Assembly (NCBI RefSeq): GCF_009832905.1
Contig: NZ_CP047135.1
Coordinates: forward strand, 4,008,001-4,072,000
Direction of reading: 5' to 3'
DNA from: Stenotrophomonas sp. 364
GTDB taxonomy: Bacteria; Pseudomonadota; Gammaproteobacteria; Xanthomonadales; Xanthomonadaceae
Length of the DNA: 64,000 nucleotides
Shown: positions 28,742-40,000 of the stretch, in pieces
Layout: each line of letters opens with the position of its first letter
How positions within the stretch are numbered: position 1 is the stretch's first letter
Program-made: the position numbers and the translations under genes
Notes under the pieces: generated by a model
Databases searched by the model: none
What the model saw: only the letters and a program-made list of their open reading frames with translations
Told to the model about the DNA's origin: nothing

Positions 28742-29509
28742 TCAGTCCCCTACCAGTGCCGCAATCAACGCTTCTGCAACCGCCGGCTCTTCCACATGGC
28801 GCAGGTTGTCCAGATTCAGGATGTCGCCCTGCATCTGCGCGTAGCGGCGAAGGCGGCGCGTGAGCACCTTGGTGGCGGCATCGGCCGGTGCCGCAGACAA
28901 CGCCTCCAACGCCCGGCGCGCACGCGCGGCGATGTCCGGCAGGAAAACATGGCGCGGATCGAGCGGCGGAATGACCTTATCCAGCCGGCAGTTCTCGAAG
29001 GACACGTAGTCCAGAACGCAGGCGCTGAAGTCCGCCTCCAGCAAGGCCGGTGCGCCGGCGCCAACAAACCTCACGTCCTTCAGCACGCCCTCGAACAGGC
29101 AGCCGGTGGTGGCGTGTGCCGGCATGCCGGTGTCGACGATCCGGCAGTTGATGAAGGTGCAGCCGTCGAGCACGCAGGCATCGAAACGGCCCTGGCGGAA
29201 ATCGCAGGTGTCGAAGACGCAGTCGCGAAACACGGTGTCATTGAGGCCGCTGGCGCGAAAGTCGACACGGGTGAACTGGCAGGCGTCCACCACCGTGCGC
29301 GCGAAGAAGCGCACCCCGGACATATCGCAGCCCTCCAAGACGCTACGTTGCAGTGTGCAGCGCTCGAACAGCGGCTGGCCCAGGGTCGCACCGCGCAGGT
29401 GCAGCCCCTCGATATGCTCGCCAACGAAACGCGATCTGTCGGGCAGCCGCAACGAGATGGCCGCCTCGTGCAACAGACTCAGTGACGCGTGCGGAAGGGC
29501 CGCGCTCAC
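28742..29509 (-). CDS. Pentapeptide-repeat protein, translationally coupled to hmgA
   Basis: A 255-residue protein. Roughly residues 40-175 follow a five-residue rhythm with Leu, Phe or Val at the centre ([20 protein letters not shown], then [19 protein letters not shown]). This predicts a right-handed quadrilateral beta helix; such proteins include DNA-gyrase mimics and secreted effectors. The repeats are unusually rich in Cys. The start GTG 29509 overlaps the hmgA stop as GTGA; a longer frame to 29542 lies inside hmgA. It is the last gene of the hppD-hmgA strand, but no link to tyrosine breakdown is known. Confidence 0.75.
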   Translation of the reverse strand: MSAALPHASLSLLHEAAISLRLPDRSRFVGEHIEGLHLRGATLGQPLFERCTLQRSVLEGCDMSGVRFFARTVVDACQFTRVDFRASGLNDTVFRDCVFDTCDFRQGRFDACVLDGCTFINCRIVDTGMPAHATTGCLFEGVLKDVRFVGAGAPALLEADFSACVLDYVSFENCRLDKVIPPLDPRHVFLPDIAARARRALEALSAAPADAATKVLTRRLRRYAQMQGDILNLDNLRHVEEPAVAEALIAALVGD

Positions 29510-30807
29510 GCGATGAAGTTCGCGTTCAAGCCCTGCCAGCACTGCTGGTAATCGCGCTGACGGTGCGTGGCGTCCATGGCCTGCACGGTCGGGCGGATCA
29601 CCCCGCGGGTTTCGAACATGAAGGCCATGGTGTCCTTGATCACGTCCGGCTTGCTCAGGTCAGCCGCCGAGGCCTTGTCGAACGTGGCCGCATCCGGGCC
29701 GTGCCCGCTCATGCAATTGTGCAGCGAGGCGCCACCGGGCACGAAGCCGGCCGCCTTGGCGTCGTAGGCACCGTGGATGAGGCCCATGAACTCGCTGGCG
29801 ATGTTGCGGTGGAACCACGGCGGCCGGAACGTGTCCTGCGCCACCAGCCAGCGTGGCGGGAAGATGGCGAAGTCCATGTTGCTGGTGCCCGGCGTATCAC
29901 TGGGCGAATGCAGCACCAGGAAGATCGACGGATCCGGATGGTCGTGGCTGATCGAGCCGATGGTGTTGAAGCGGCGCAGGTCGTAGCGGTACGGCGCGTA
30001 ATTGCCGTGCCAGGCGACCACGTCCAGCGGCGAGTGGCCGATGGGCGCGCGCCACAGCTGGCCACCGAACTTGGCGATCAATTCGAAGTCACCCTCGATG
30101 TTTTCGAAGGCGGCCTGCGGTGTCTCGAAATCGCGCGGGTTGGCCAGGCCGTTGGAGCCGATCGGCCCCAGGTCGGGCAGTTTCAGCAGGGCGCCGAAGT
30201 TCTCGCAGATATAGCCGCGTGCCTGGCCGTCGGGCAGCTCGACCCGGAAGCGCACGCCGCGCGGGATCACCGCCACCTGCTGCGGCTCGATCTCGATCAC
30301 GCCCAGCTCGGTGAGCAGGCGCAGGCCGCCCAGCTGCGGCACGATCAGCAGCTCGCCGTCGGCGTTGTAGAAGTAGCGGCCCTGCATGTCGGCATTGGCC
30401 GCGTACAGGTGGATGCCCACGCCATGGTGCGCGTCAGGCGCGCCGTTGCCGCCCATGGTGTACAGGCCATCGATGAAATCGGTGGGGGTGCCGGGCAGCG
30501 GCAGCGGGTCCCAGCGCAGCTGGTTGGGCGACACCGCCCCCGCGGCGAAGTCGCCGTGCAGGTGCGGCTGCGCGTAGGCAGTGAACTCCCCGTGCGCCAC
30601 CGCCGGGCGGATGCGGTACAGCCAGCTGCGCCGGTTGCTGCCGCGCGGTGCGGTGAACGCGGTGCCCGACAACTGTTCGGCATACAGACCATGCGCAACC
30701 CGCTGCGGCGAATTGCGGCCTACCGGCAGCGCGCCGGGGACGGCCTCGGTGGCGAACTCGTTGCCGAAGCCGGTCTGGTAACCGCGGGCGGTGAGGGAGG
30801 TGGTCAT
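29506..30807 (-). CDS. hmgA: Homogentisate 1,2-dioxygenase
   Basis: A 433-residue iron(II) dioxygenase that opens the ring of homogentisate to maleylacetoacetate. It begins [21 protein letters not shown] and has the cupin metal region [19 protein letters not shown] with the Glu of [11 protein letters not shown] and a later His in GMSGHGP-type sequence ([12 protein letters not shown]). Family length is normal. ATG 30807 has CAGGA upstream. It follows hppD by 160 bases on the same strand; loss of it would be expected to give brown pyomelanin. maiA and fahA are not in the window. Confidence 0.96.
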   Translation of the reverse strand: MTTSLTARGYQTGFGNEFATEAVPGALPVGRNSPQRVAHGLYAEQLSGTAFTAPRGSNRRSWLYRIRPAVAHGEFTAYAQPHLHGDFAAGAVSPNQLRWDPLPLPGTPTDFIDGLYTMGGNGAPDAHHGVGIHLYAANADMQGRYFYNADGELLIVPQLGGLRLLTELGVIEIEPQQVAVIPRGVRFRVELPDGQARGYICENFGALLKLPDLGPIGSNGLANPRDFETPQAAFENIEGDFELIAKFGGQLWRAPIGHSPLDVVAWHGNYAPYRYDLRRFNTIGSISHDHPDPSIFLVLHSPSDTPGTSNMDFAIFPPRWLVAQDTFRPPWFHRNIASEFMGLIHGAYDAKAAGFVPGGASLHNCMSGHGPDAATFDKASAADLSKPDVIKDTMAFMFETRGVIRPTVQAMDATHRQRDYQQCWQGLNANFIA

Positions 30808-30859
30808 CTGTGCGTGTCCTGGCGGAGCCTGGGAGGTGTGCAATGGGTGGTGCGTTGGA

Positions 30860-30884
30860 GCAGCCGGGCAGAGCCCGGCTCTAC
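30860..30884 (-). repeat. SMAG/REP palindrome between hppD and hmgA
   Basis: Minus-strand GTAG head with stem AGCCGGGC/GCCCGGCT, a GC-rich variant, in the 160-base gap of the operon. As a stem in the mRNA it could separate the expression of hppD and hmgA. Confidence 0.7.
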
Positions 30885-30967
30885 GGGCATGCCCGGCCCT
30901 GCAGCAGCCCGGCGGTACGGATGAGTCCGGCGTTGCGGTAGCCGCGCCGGACCTTTGCCGGGTTACG

Positions 30968-32083
30968 TTACAGCACGCCGCGCTTCATCTGGTCGCGTTC
31001 GATGCTCTCGAACAGCGCGGTGAAGTTGCCTTCGCCGAAGCCTTCGTTGCCCTTGCGCTGGATGATCTCGAAGAAGATCGGACCAATGCAGTTGGTGGTG
31101 AAGATCTGCAGCAGCTTGCGCTGCTTGGTTTCCGGATCGGCGTCGATCAGGATCTTGTTCCTGGCCAGGCGCGCCACGTCTTCGCCGTGGCCGGGCACGC
31201 GCATGTCGATCACGTCGAAGTAGGTGTCCGGGGTATCCAGGAACTCCACGCCCTGCTCACGCATCGCCTCGACGGTCGCATAGATGTCGTTGGTGAAGCA
31301 GGCGATGTGCTGGATGCCCTCGCCCTTGTAGGCGTCCAGGTACTCGTTGATCTGGCTCTTTGGATCGGACGATTCGTTGAGCGGGATGCGCACGATGCCG
31401 TCCGGGGCGGTCATCGCCTTGGACACCAGGCCGGTCTTGAGGCCCTTGATGTCGAAGTAGCGGATCTCGCGGAAGTTGAACAGGCGCTCGTAGTAGTCCG
31501 ACCACTGCTGCATGTTGCCGAAGTACAGGTTGTGGGTCAGGTGGTCGATGAAGGTCAGGCCGAACCCGGTCGGGCGCTGGTTGACGCCTTCGATGGGCGC
31601 GTAGTCGGCATCGAACATGCTGCCGTTGGCGCCATAGCGGTCCACCAGGTACAGCATGCAGTCGCCTATGCCCTTGATCACCGGGGCCGGCACGGCCTTG
31701 GACTCGGGCTTGAAGTCGACCGGCTCGGCACCGTTGCCCAGCGCCATCTGGAACACTTCGTCACCCGGCTTCTGGAAGCGGATGGCGAAACCACAGGCGC
31801 ACGGGCCGTGCTTTTCCGCGAAGTCCGAGGCGAACGAATCGGGTTCTTCGTTGACCAGGAAGTTGACGTCGCCCTGGCGGTACACGGTGATGGCGCGGCG
31901 CTTGTGGCGCAGCACGGCGGTGAAGCCCATCTTGCGGAAGTAGGCGTGCAGTTCGGCGCTGCGGCCGGCCGGGGCGGCGAACTCGACGAACTCGAATCCG
32001 TCGATGCCCATCGGGTTTTCGAAGGTGGTGACCTGCATGCCCGGATCGGGTGCGTGGGACGCGGTGCTCAGTTGGCTGGTCAT
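30968..32083 (-). CDS. hppD: 4-hydroxyphenylpyruvate dioxygenase
   Basis: A 371-residue iron(II) dioxygenase that turns 4-hydroxyphenylpyruvate into homogentisate, the step before HmgA. The iron ligands lie in [29 protein letters not shown] and [21 protein letters not shown]. The N-terminal half carries the second, non-catalytic vicinal-oxygen-chelate fold. ATG 32083 has GGAG seven bases upstream; the long frame before it has no similarity. A promoter with an operator-like palindrome in its spacer lies about 90 bases upstream, shared with the divergent MarR gene. Confidence 0.97.
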   Translation of the reverse strand: MTSQLSTASHAPDPGMQVTTFENPMGIDGFEFVEFAAPAGRSAELHAYFRKMGFTAVLRHKRRAITVYRQGDVNFLVNEEPDSFASDFAEKHGPCACGFAIRFQKPGDEVFQMALGNGAEPVDFKPESKAVPAPVIKGIGDCMLYLVDRYGANGSMFDADYAPIEGVNQRPTGFGLTFIDHLTHNLYFGNMQQWSDYYERLFNFREIRYFDIKGLKTGLVSKAMTAPDGIVRIPLNESSDPKSQINEYLDAYKGEGIQHIACFTNDIYATVEAMREQGVEFLDTPDTYFDVIDMRVPGHGEDVARLARNKILIDADPETKQRKLLQIFTTNCIGPIFFEIIQRKGNEGFGEGNFTALFESIERDQMKRGVL

Positions 32084-32171
32084 GATGTGGCTCCAAAGCA
32101 AAGTCCGCATCGGAAAAAACCAGGTGCGGGAGGCGGGCAGACCCGCGAGAATGCGGTGTCCGGAACTAAGG

Positions 32172-32200
32172 TTTATAGTTTCACATGAAACCACCATCAA
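32172..32200 (-). promoter_or_regulatory. Promoter of hppD
   Basis: Minus strand: -35 TTGATG (32200-32195), exactly 17 bases, -10 TATAAA (32177-32172). Predicted start near 32165, about 80 bases before the hppD ATG. Confidence 0.65.
32178..32191. promoter_or_regulatory. Operator-like palindrome, probable MarR-family site
   Basis: GTTTCA-CA-TGAAAC, a perfect 6-bp inverted repeat that fills most of the spacer between the hppD -35 and -10. A protein bound here would block hppD directly. It also sits 23-36 bases before the marR-type start, so autoregulation is likely. The assignment to that regulator rests on position. Confidence 0.6.
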
Positions 32201-32213
32201 GGTGCACCGCAGC

Positions 32214-32705
32214 ATGAACCCACCCGATCCCAGCAGCCACAGCATCCGTGCCTCGCACGCCCTGCTCGACCTGGAACAGTTCCTGCCATACCGGCTGAGC
32301 GTGCTGTCCAACCGGGTCAGCGGCAATATCGCCAAGCTGTATGGGGACCGCTATGGTCTGGCGATCCCGGAATGGCGGGTCATCACGATCCTGGCGCTGT
32401 ATCCGGGCTCGTCGGCCAGCGAAGTGTCCGACCGCACCGCGATGGACAAGGTGGCCGTCAGCCGCGCCGTGGCCAGACTGCTCGAGCGGGGCTTCATCAA
32501 GCGTGAAACCCACGGCGACGACCGGCGCCGCTCGGTGCTGGCGCTGTCGGCGGCCGGCTTCGAGGTGTACGAGACCATCGCCCCGCTGGTGATCGAGATC
32601 ACCCGCAAGCTGATGTCCGTGCTGAGCGAGGAGGAGGAGCAGATGCTGGAGACGCTGATCCTGCGCCTGGCCGGGGAAGGCCTGCAGAAGATGGATCAGG
32701 GCTGA
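32214..32705 (+). CDS. MarR-family transcriptional regulator
   Basis: A 163-residue winged-helix dimer. The recognition region shows WRVITILALYPGSSASEVSDRTAMDKVAVSRAVARLLERGFIKRETHGDDRRRSVLALSA in segments typical of MarR (about residues 50-110), with the wing at DDRRR. It is divergent from hppD across 130 bases holding a perfect palindrome. MarR/HpdR-type proteins next to hppD commonly repress tyrosine or homogentisate catabolism and respond to an aromatic intermediate, which is the likely role. ATG 32214 is chosen by length. Confidence 0.9.
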   Translation: MNPPDPSSHSIRASHALLDLEQFLPYRLSVLSNRVSGNIAKLYGDRYGLAIPEWRVITILALYPGSSASEVSDRTAMDKVAVSRAVARLLERGFIKRETHGDDRRRSVLALSAAGFEVYETIAPLVIEITRKLMSVLSEEEEQMLETLILRLAGEGLQKMDQG

Positions 32706-32712
32706 GAGCGGC

Positions 32713-32771
32713 GTACCCGCCAACGGTGGGTACCTTGGGGGTTCCGGTAGGCAACGACCGTTGGTCGTTGC
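32713..32771. repeat. Two REP-like palindromes
   Basis: 32713-32733 GTACCCGCC-AAC-GGTGGGTAC and 32747-32771, GTAG head with GCAACGACC-GTT-GGTCGTTGC. They lie between the convergent MarR gene and the next gene, whose stop is 4 bases further on. Confidence 0.75.
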
Positions 32772-32774
32772 GCG

Positions 32775-33917
32775 TCAGCTCAGATGCTTGCGTCGCGCAT
32801 GCACCCACGGCGCGGCCAGCGCGCCTATGGCGCCGCCAGCGAAGGCGAGCGAGGCGGCCACCACCGGCGCTTCCACCGCACTTGGCAGCGCCAGCGCGGC
32901 CAGTACCAGCAATGCCGAGGGCAGGCCGATGAAGGTGGCCATGAAATAGCTCCAGCGCGGCGCCCAGGTGCCTACCTGGAGCAGGCTCACCGGCATCCAG
33001 GTTTCGGCCGACGCGTCCTGTTTGACCTTGGCCGCCACCTTGGTCAGGTCCACTTCCACCGGCCCCTTGCCGGTGCGCGCCACGGCCAGCATCTGCGCCA
33101 CCTCTTCCACCGGTGGGAACGAGGTCGGCCAGGTCATCGGAGCGGTGACCCCGTAGGCAGTCAACAACGGCACACTGATCCAGGGCGCCAGCAGCGGGCG
33201 CACCTTGCGCCGGTCGAGCACGCACCACAGCTGGCTCACGCCATGGGCCACCACCGCGTACAGCGCCAGCTGGCCCGGCTCGGGGTACGGCAGCATGCTC
33301 ACCCGCGCGGCCATGCTGTCGTAGCCCATCTGGCGCAGGAAGCCGGGGCGGGTGCGGCCTTCGTGCGCCCAGGCCAGGCCCAACGCGCCCACCAGGTAAG
33401 CCTCGGCCGGATCCTTCACCCCGGCACTGGCGCGGTCGTCGCTGGCCAGGAAGAAGGCCAGCGACTTGGGCTCGTCCACGTCGTCGCGGTCCCAGCGGCC
33501 AGTGTCGCCCAGCACGTGCTTGAGCGGCAGGCGCGCCGGAGCGGTCTCGGCCTTGGCCGCGTTCTGCAGGAACGGCAGCACCGACAGCACGAAGCTCTGC
33601 AGATCCAGCGCGCGCAAGCCGCTGCCTTGCCATTCCGGCGGCAGCAGCCCGGCCAACGCCGGGTTGCGCGCAAGCAGGTCCAGCTGCGCCTTCTGCTCGA
33701 CCAGCTTCTGCACCGCGGCCTTGAGCATCACGTTGTCGGGCACCGCGACCAGCGGCAGCCGGTAACGGATGGCGCCGGGGGTCGGCGTATCGTCGGACGC
33801 ATCGCCGCCGTCCAACGTGCCGTGGTCGTCCAGCAGCACGTCCACCGGGGGCAGGCTTACCCCGCCGGTGACATCAAGGCTGGTGTCCGAAGTGCTGTCG
33901 CTGGTGCCCGGCTGCAT
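32775..33917 (-). CDS. Hypothetical protein with C-terminal membrane helices
   Basis: A 380-residue protein I do not recognise. The N-terminal 40 residues are polar and Asp/Ser/Thr-rich. The middle is a soluble alpha/beta-looking region with WDRDDVDEPKSLAFFLASDDRASAG, EAYLVGALGLAWAHEGRTRPGFLRQMGYDSMAARV and VVAHGVSQLWCVLDRRKVRPLL. The last 70 residues hold two or three hydrophobic helices (SYFMATFIGLPSALLVLAALAL). ATG 33917 is preferred over GTG 33944, neither with a strong ribosome site. It stands alone between REP elements and the terminator of the autotransporter gene. Confidence 0.55.
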   Translation of the reverse strand: MQPGTSDSTSDTSLDVTGGVSLPPVDVLLDDHGTLDGGDASDDTPTPGAIRYRLPLVAVPDNVMLKAAVQKLVEQKAQLDLLARNPALAGLLPPEWQGSGLRALDLQSFVLSVLPFLQNAAKAETAPARLPLKHVLGDTGRWDRDDVDEPKSLAFFLASDDRASAGVKDPAEAYLVGALGLAWAHEGRTRPGFLRQMGYDSMAARVSMLPYPEPGQLALYAVVAHGVSQLWCVLDRRKVRPLLAPWISVPLLTAYGVTAPMTWPTSFPPVEEVAQMLAVARTGKGPVEVDLTKVAAKVKQDASAETWMPVSLLQVGTWAPRWSYFMATFIGLPSALLVLAALALPSAVEAPVVAASLAFAGGAIGALAAPWVHARRKHLS

Positions 33918-34010
33918 GCGTATCCGTCCGTTGGTGTGCGCCACGAAACACGCGCGGCATGAGGTCCTTGGAGGTAACGGCAGGCCAACGCAGAAATTGA
34001 GCAGAAAGAA

Positions 34011-34040
34011 GCGCCTCGATTCCTGATGGAATCGAGGCGC
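34011..34040 (-). terminator. Terminator of the autotransporter gene
   Basis: Perfect stem GCGCCTCGATTCC, loop ATCA, GGAATCGAGGCGC, then TTCTTTCTG on the minus strand, 55 bases past the stop. The T run is short but the stem is long. It may also work in the other direction. Confidence 0.75.
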
Positions 34041-34093
34041 TCTTGTTCAACCAACCACCGTGCGACCGTGGATCGGCCGTCATTGGGCGCCGG

Positions 34094-37000
34094 TCATCGC
34101 GCCCCGGTCATCCCTTCGCGCGGCACTGTGGCAGACACACAACCGGCGGGCGTGTCGGCACACCCCGGCTGCGCCTGTGCCGCACCCAACAGGTCGTTGC
34201 CCTGCGGGCGCGAGCGCACGGTGGGCGCGCTGCTGCGGCTCCCATAGCGCACCTGCAGCCCGATGCTGTTGCTGCTCAGCGTGTTGCGCCCCTGATCGTG
34301 GCCGATCAGCAGCGAGAACATCCATCCGCTGTCCCACTGCAGGTCCACGCCGGCACCGACGGACAGGGTATCGTCGTTGTAGCTGTGCATGGCCAGCAGG
34401 TAATCGCGCGCGACAGGACGCTGGACGTAGTTCATCGCCACGTCGCTGCGATCATCCAGCGCGGTGCGGTACTCCACGCTCCAGTGCGGACGCCAGGTCA
34501 CCCGGTCGGACTTGAATGCATGCGTTCCTTCCAGACCCAGCGCCACCACGCTGCTCTCCACGTCCTGACGCCCGTAGCTCAGGTCGTACACCCCCAGACC
34601 GTGCTCGCGGTACGGATCCAGCTCGGCCTTGTGTCCGTCATAGCGCCCGTAGGTGGTAAACGTGGCCCCGGTGGCGGTGCGGTGTTCGTAACCAAAGGTA
34701 AGCGAGCCGAACAGCTGATCGCCGGCACGACTGCTGCGCGCCGATGCCGCAGCCAGCTCACTCCAGCGGGTCATGCTGAAGTCCAGCTTGCCGGCTGCCA
34801 GCATTGCATCGATGAAGACATGCTCGCCACTGCGCCACAGACCGTAGAGGGCCAGCGAGCGCTGATCAGCGTCGGTCGTTGACGGGCTGCCATCGAACGA
34901 GGTGTCCTGGCGACCCCAGCTGCCGGCCACGCCCAGCAGCACGTTCTCGCCCAGCGCACGATCGGCGCCGACGGTGATGCCACCGGTGTTGAAGTCGGCA
35001 CTGGTGCGGCCCCGACCGACACTGCCAAAGCTCAGCGTACCGGCCGCCCACGTCCCCCAGCCCTGCGGCAGCGCCGGCGCGTCGAGCAGACCATTGCCTA
35101 CCGGCACCGACAGGCCCTGCTGGCCGTTGCCGCCGGCATAGGCCAGCACTACGTTCATGCTGGACGCATTGGTACCGGTGCGGACCTGACGCAGGCGATC
35201 ACGGACGTTGGCCTGCTGCACCTGGGCAAAGCGCACGGTGGCGTCCACCTGCGCCTGCAGGCTGCTGACCACCTGCGGGTCCTGGGTCGGGTCGGGACGA
35301 CCGGCGACCACCAACTTCACCTGCACGCTCGCGGCAGCATAGCCGGCGCTCGCGGCCTGGGCCGCGGTGATTGTGGTGGTGCCCTCGCCCTGCAGCGTTA
35401 CCGTACGCCCGTTCACCGTAGCCACCGCGGTGTTGGAGCTGGTGAAGGTGAACGCGCCCGGGCTGTTGCTCTGCGGTGCCTGCAGCTCGAACGCGTCCTC
35501 ACCGTACACCTTGGACAGGTTCTCCACCCAGGTGATCACCGGCGTGGCCGCCGCGATCACCACGTCCATGCGTCGCTGCGGGGCTGCGGCATACAGGCCG
35601 TTGCCGGCCTGATCGGCGGTCAGCGCACAGGTGCCGGCGGCCAGCATGGTGACCGTGCCACCCTGCACGCTGCACACCGACGGGCTGGCGCTGGCAAACA
35701 GTACCGGCTGGCCGGACGCACCGCCGCTGGCGGACACGGTGAACGTGCCGCCCGGGCGATACACCGGGGCGTCAGGGGTAGCAACAAAGGCCGCGATGGC
35801 CTGGGCCGCGGACTGGACCACGAATGTGTAAGCACGGTTGCCGCCGAAGCCGTTGGCATCGGTCACCTGCACCTCGAAGGCGAACGTGCCCGCTTCGGTC
35901 GGCTCGCCGGATACTGCACCGGACTCGGACAACGCCAGGCCCGTCGGCAGGCGCCCTGCACGCAGTGCGAAACGATACGGCGCGGTACCGCCGCTGGCGG
36001 TCAGCTGCTGGGTGTAGGACTGGGCACCGTCGGCATCGGGCAGCGTGGGCAGATCCAGCACTACCGACGGCGCGGCGATGACAAGGCTGTAGCTGCGGTT
36101 GGCCGTAAACGGGCCTTCGCCGGTACTGCTGTCGGTGACGGTCACGGCGAAGGCAAACGTGCCAGCAACCGTGGCCCGGCCGGACAACGTGCCGTCGCTC
36201 TGCAGCGCAATGCCGGCCGGCAGCGCGCCGGCAGTTACTGCGAAGGTATAAGGCTCGGCTCCCCCGGTGGCCTGCAGCGTCTGGCTGTAGGCGGCACTGG
36301 TACTGCCTTCGGCCAGCGTCGCCTGCGTCAGCGCAACGGTCGGCGGGGCCACGGTGATGCTCACGTCGGCCGGCGCGGACGTACTGAACGCATCGCTTGC
36401 GCGGTAGCTGAAGCGGTCAGCACCGGCATACCCCGGATGGGGCGTGTACTGGATGCCGTTGCCGCTGATCACGGCGGTGCCGTGGGCAGGCGCGTCGACC
36501 ACCGCGACTGTGGCTGGCACGCCGTTGATGACCAGTGCGATCGGCGTGGCCGATGCACCGTAGGGTATCGTGGCGTTGACAGGGCCCGCCACCAGCGCCG
36601 CGATCGGCGTGGCTGTATTGGACGGCGCCGAGCCCACGCTGGTACCGGCCGCATTGGTGGCAGTGACGGTAAAGGTGTACCCGGTGCCGGCGGTGAGGCC
36701 TGTTACCGTCAGCGGCGAGCCGCTACCGGTGACGTAGGCGCCACCCGGGTGCGCGGTCACGGTGTACTGAGTGATCGCGGCACCCCCATCGCTGACGGGG
36801 GCGCTGAAGGTGACCGTGACCGCACCGGTGCCGGAGAACGTGGCAGTGCCGATGCTCGGGGCGCTCGGTACCGAGGCACTGATGGCAAGCGTGAGCGGGC
36901 TGCTGGCGGCGGTGAAGGCCGCGCTCGAGCTGTCGGTGATCTCGGCGGCAAAGGTGAAGCTGCCACTCTGGGTGGGGGTGCCGCTGAGCGAGCAATCCGC

Positions 37001-40000
37001 GTTGAGCTGCACACCTGCCGGCAGCGTGCCGGAGACGGGCATCGCCGCACAGGTGTATGGCGCACGACCGCCGCTGACGCTGATCGCCGCTACCGAGAGC
37101 GCAACACCGTGCACGCCGTTGCCGGTCAGGGCTGCGGTCAGCGTCGGGTTGCCCAGCGCCAGGGTGACCGTTGCCGGCGCCGAGGTGCCACCGCCGTTGC
37201 TGGCGGTGTACTGGAAGCTGTCATTCACCGCGCGGCGGCCGACCGGTGCCACGTAGCTGACCTGGCCGACAGCGTCGATGCTGACCGAGCCGCCCAGCGT
37301 GGTGGTGGCCGAGGTCACTGCGAAAGCGGTGGGCGAATTGCTTGCCTGGCTGGCCAGGTTGAACGCCAGCGGCAGGTTGCCGCCCGCGTTGTAGGGCACT
37401 TCGCTGGGGTAGGTGAAGCTGCTGGCCACCGGTGCTGACACGTAACGGTACTCACTCCCCACCCCGTCAGCGCTGACGCCACCGGCGGTGACCACGCGCA
37501 CGTTCAACGTACCGGCCGCATTGGCCGGCGCACTGGCGGTGATCTGGGTGCTGCTGTTGACGATAAAGGCGCTTGCCGGGGTGGTACCGAACACTACCGC
37601 CGTTGTGCCAGCCAGGTTGACGCCGGTAATGACGACGGTAGTACCACCGGCGGTCGGGCCGATCGCAGGGGACAAGGAGGTCACTGTCGGCGCGGCCACG
37701 TAGGTGAACTGATCGGCGGCGCTGGTCGCACTGATGCCGCCCACTGTGGTCACGCGGATGTCCACCGTGCCGGTGCCGGCCGGTGCGGTCGCGGTGATCT
37801 GGGTGGTGCTGTTGACCGTGTAACCGGTCGCTGCGTTGGCGCCGAAGGTCACTGCCGTGGCACCACTGAAGTTGCTGCCGGTGAGGGTGACGGTCGTACC
37901 GCCTGCGCCTGGCCCGGACGTCGGCGAGACCGCCGTGATCACGGGCGCAGCGGCGTAGCTGTACTGATTGGCTGCGCTGGTTGCACTGGTGCCACCGGAG
38001 GTGGTCACCCGCACGTTGACCGTGCCGGATCCGGCGGGCGCTTCAGCTCGGATCTGGGTAGCACTATCGACCGCGTAGCCAAGTGCGGCCTGGCCACCAA
38101 AGGTGACCGCCGTGGCGCCGGTGAAGCCGGTACCGGTGATCAACAACGTGTTACCGCCACCGGGCGGGCCGGCTGTCGGCGACACCGAGGTCACTGTCGG
38201 CGCGCTGACGTAGGTGAACTGATCGGCGGCGCTGGTCGCGCTGGTGCCGCCCGCTGTGGTCACGCGGATGTCCACCGTGCCGGTGCCGGCCGGTGCGGTC
38301 GCGGTGATCTGGGTGGCGCTGTTGACCGTGTAACCGGCTGCTGCGTTGGCGCCGAAGGTCACTGCCGTGGCACCACTGAAGTTGCTGCCGGTGAGGATGA
38401 CGGTCGTACCGCCTGCGCCTGGGCCGGAGGTCGGCGAGACCGCCGTGATCACGGGCGCAGCAGCGTAGCTGTACTGATTGGCTGCACCGGTCGCACTGGT
38501 GCCACCGGCGGTGGTCACCCGCACGTTGACCGTGCCGGATCCGGCGGGGGCTTCGGCTCGGATCTGGGTAGCACTATCGACCGCGTAGCCAAGTGCGGCC
38601 TGGCCACCAAAGGTGACCGCCGTAGCGCCGGTGAAGCCGGTACCGGTGATCAACAACGTGTTACCGCCACCGGGCGGGCCGGCTGTCGGCGACACAGAGG
38701 TCACTGTCGGCGCGCTGACATAGGTGAACTGATCGGCGGCGCTGGTCGCGCTGGTGCCGCCAACCGTGGTCACGCGGATGTCCACCGTACCGGTGCCGGC
38801 CGGTGCGGTCGCGGTGATCTGGGTGGCGCTGTTGACCGTGTAACCGGTTGCTGCGTTGGCGCCGAAGGTCACTGCCGTGGCACCACTGAAGTTACTGCCG
38901 GTGAGGATGACGGTCGTACCGCCCGCGCCTGGGCCGGACGTCGGCGAGACCGCCGTGATCACGGGCGCAGCAGCGTAGCTGTACTGATTGGCTGCGCTGG
39001 TTGCACTGGTGCCACCGGCGGTGGTCACCCGCACGTTGACCGTGCCGGATCCGGCGGGGGCTTCGGCTCGGATCTGGGTAGCACTATCGACCGCGTAGCC
39101 AAGTGCGGCCTGGCCACCAAAGGTGACCGCCGTAGCGCCGGTGAAGCCGGTACCGGTGATCAACAACGTGTTACCGCCACCGGGCGGGCCGGCTGTCGGC
39201 GACACCGAGGTCACTGTCGGCGCGCTGACGTAGGTGAACTGATCGGCGGCGCTGGTCGCGCTGGTGCCGCCCGCTGTGGTCACGCGGATGTCCACCGTGC
39301 CGGTGCCGGCCGGTGCGGTCGCGGTGATCTGGGTGGCGCTGTTGACCGTGTAACCGGTTGCTGCGTTGGCGCCGAAGGTCACTGCCGTGGCACCACTGAA
39401 GTTACTGCCGGTGAGGATGACGGTCGTACCGCCCGCGCCTGGGCCGGACGTCGGCGAGACCGCCGTGATCACGGGCGCAGCAGCGTAGCTGTACTGATTG
39501 GCTGCGCTGGTTGCACTGGTGCCACCGGCGGTGGTCACCCGCACGTTGACCGTGCCGGATCCGGCGGGCGCTTCAGCTCGGATCTGGGTAGCACTATCGA
39601 CCGCGTAGCCAAGTGCGGCCTGGCCACCAAAGGTGACCGCCGTAGCACCGGTGAAGCCGGTACCGGTGATCAACAGCGTGTTACCGCCACCGGGCGGGCC
39701 CGCCGTCGGCGACACCGAAGTCACTGTCGGCGCGGCAGCTGTGGCCTGGCTGTTGCCCGCGAAGCCGTTGAAGGTCACGCCGAGCAGGTCGCTGCCCGTC
39801 ATGCGGATCTCATCCACCTCCACGGCGCTGTAAGACTGCACGCCGTAGAAGAAAGGCGTTATGAGCTGCTGCGTTACCTCCGAGCCGTTGCGCATCACGC
39901 GGACGGTGACAGGAAAGTCTGGCCCGAAATCGCCGTTGAACCCCAGCGTATTGAGCACGAAAGGCGCGTTGTCCAAACGCCGGATGGTCAGTTGGGGGAT

